A stretch of 64,000 nucleotides of DNA from Anopheles merus. Lineage: Eukaryota > Arthropoda > Insecta > Diptera > Culicidae. Positions 63,143 through 64,000 of this stretch are shown here, in pieces (the first letter of the stretch is position 1; the number at the start of each line of letters is the position of its first letter). The notes below the pieces were generated by a model. The model did not search any database. It was not told the DNA's origin and saw only the letters and a program-made list of their open reading frames with translations. The position numbers and the translations under genes were made by a program. The stretch covers positions 35,176,755 through 35,240,754 of the forward strand of contig NC_054083.1 in assembly GCF_017562075.2 (NCBI RefSeq), in the 5' to 3' direction.

Positions 63143-64000
63143 TACATTCTTATAAAGCTTAAAACATAAGTCATTGGTGGCCAATAACAAGAGCTTCCTA
63201 CGATCTATAGAGTCTATTAGTGGGGCCCTTTCCATTTTAAGTTCGTTTGCTGTTTGCATTTTATAGCAGTTTTCGAGCAGCTATCTGAGTGAGTATAATA
63301 TGCTGGAGGACGTATCCCAAGGTGTATGTATTTAAAAGGCTGATTTTTATGGCTTCTGCTTCTGAATGAAGATTTTAAAAGAGTTTTGTGCATTCGTCAA
63401 GACTCGACAAAGCCTGTTTGGTTCAAAAGATTTCACCCGTCTTTTAAAAAAGTGACGTTCAAATTTGGTTATAAAAACATGCTATGAGACCACCCGGACT
63501 ACATACACTTTTATTGTAGATTTCACCACCTGGTCTCTTCAATGAACCTTGGGCTTAATCAGAACACCACCTTGCTTTGCCTTTTTTCGAGCAGGTGCTC
63601 GAATCTAATTCTAGCTTTGAGGCTAAAATAATCTAGACTGAAAATCGCAGACTAGTTTTGTGTGCGGCTTCGTATGGAGTGTTTACATGATTCCAGCCTG
63701 TCAAACTCCATATAAGAATCTAACTAGAATGGTGAAGGGCCCCAGTATGATTACAGTCTAATAGCAAATGTATTCGCTTATTTAATTCAGATTTTTTACT
63801 TTCAAATCCTCAAGCGAACCTATTGAAGAGCACAAATTATCCTTTCGTACGATACAAAGTAGTTACAAAGAGTGGAGCTCGACGTTTTTCATACTTAAAG
63901 CTAGATAGGAACACTGCTTTAATAATCAGGCTGCGAATATTGACCATTCATGGGCACCCCGGAATGGAATAAATGAAAACAATAGCTAGAATTTAGCAGC

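Larger units (their letters stand above)
57799..64000. other. Intergenic or intronic sequence with SINE copies
   Basis: No supported coding exon was found in 6.2 kb. The sequence is AT-rich with scattered GC patches (59,130-60,070). An isolated perfect CRE palindrome, TGACGTCA, lies at 58,665-58,672. Two SINE copies are annotated separately. Open frames of 134 and 152 codons on opposite strands at 59,130-59,688 overlap one another and show no domain. Confidence 0.5.

Overview
The window is eukaryotic nuclear DNA from an insect, most likely an Anopheles mosquito. Four things suggest this: short introns of 63-92 bp with GT/AG ends in a clearly recognisable gene; third codon positions far richer in G and C than the AT-rich flanks; many CA/GT and GA microsatellites; and three copies of a tRNA-like SINE that resembles the SINE200 family known from the Anopheles gambiae complex. 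Gene density is low, and most of the 64 kb is intron or intergenic sequence. Genus and gene names come from remembered family features, not from a database search.

Left part (1-25,600). The first coding exon of a VAT-1-like medium-chain reductase/dehydrogenase gene lies on the minus strand at 2907-3235. The rest of that protein is off the left edge. Its 5'UTR has a splice acceptor at 3302/3303, so its leader exon is upstream. A candidate leader with an initiator-like start and a good donor lies near 25,343-25,536, which would give a 5'UTR intron of about 22 kb. Inside this presumed intron are some minus-strand coding-like pieces of unknown identity. The best is a possible two-exon, 65-residue small protein at 12,586-12,865.

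Middle (25,600-35,574). This part is intergenic or the 3' flank of Rbf. It holds a 497-bp Tc1/mariner-type MITE at 29,645-30,141 with TA target duplications.

Core (35,575-48,320). A complete retinoblastoma-family (pocket protein) gene, Rbf, lies on the minus strand. I could assemble nine coding exons in frame, giving 1059 codons plus a stop. The protein has the RB N-terminal domain, pocket A, a long low-complexity spacer, and a pocket B interrupted by a p107/p130-type insert. Intron 6 has a GC rather than GT donor. Upstream is a CpG- and GC-rich promoter-like region with a perfect E2F consensus site, which fits the known E2F/RB circuit.

Right part (48,320-64,000). This holds a promoter/leader-like region on the plus strand (about 50,340-52,691) ending in a strong donor, remnants of a second TA-flanked MITE family (one copy in Rbf intron 1, one near 53.7 kb), three SINE copies, two weak minus-strand coding-like exons (about 55,999-56,161 and 57,113-57,317), and one tRNA-Thr(UGU) gene at 57,693-57,765. 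I found no CRISPR array, operon, viral genome or intact transposase.
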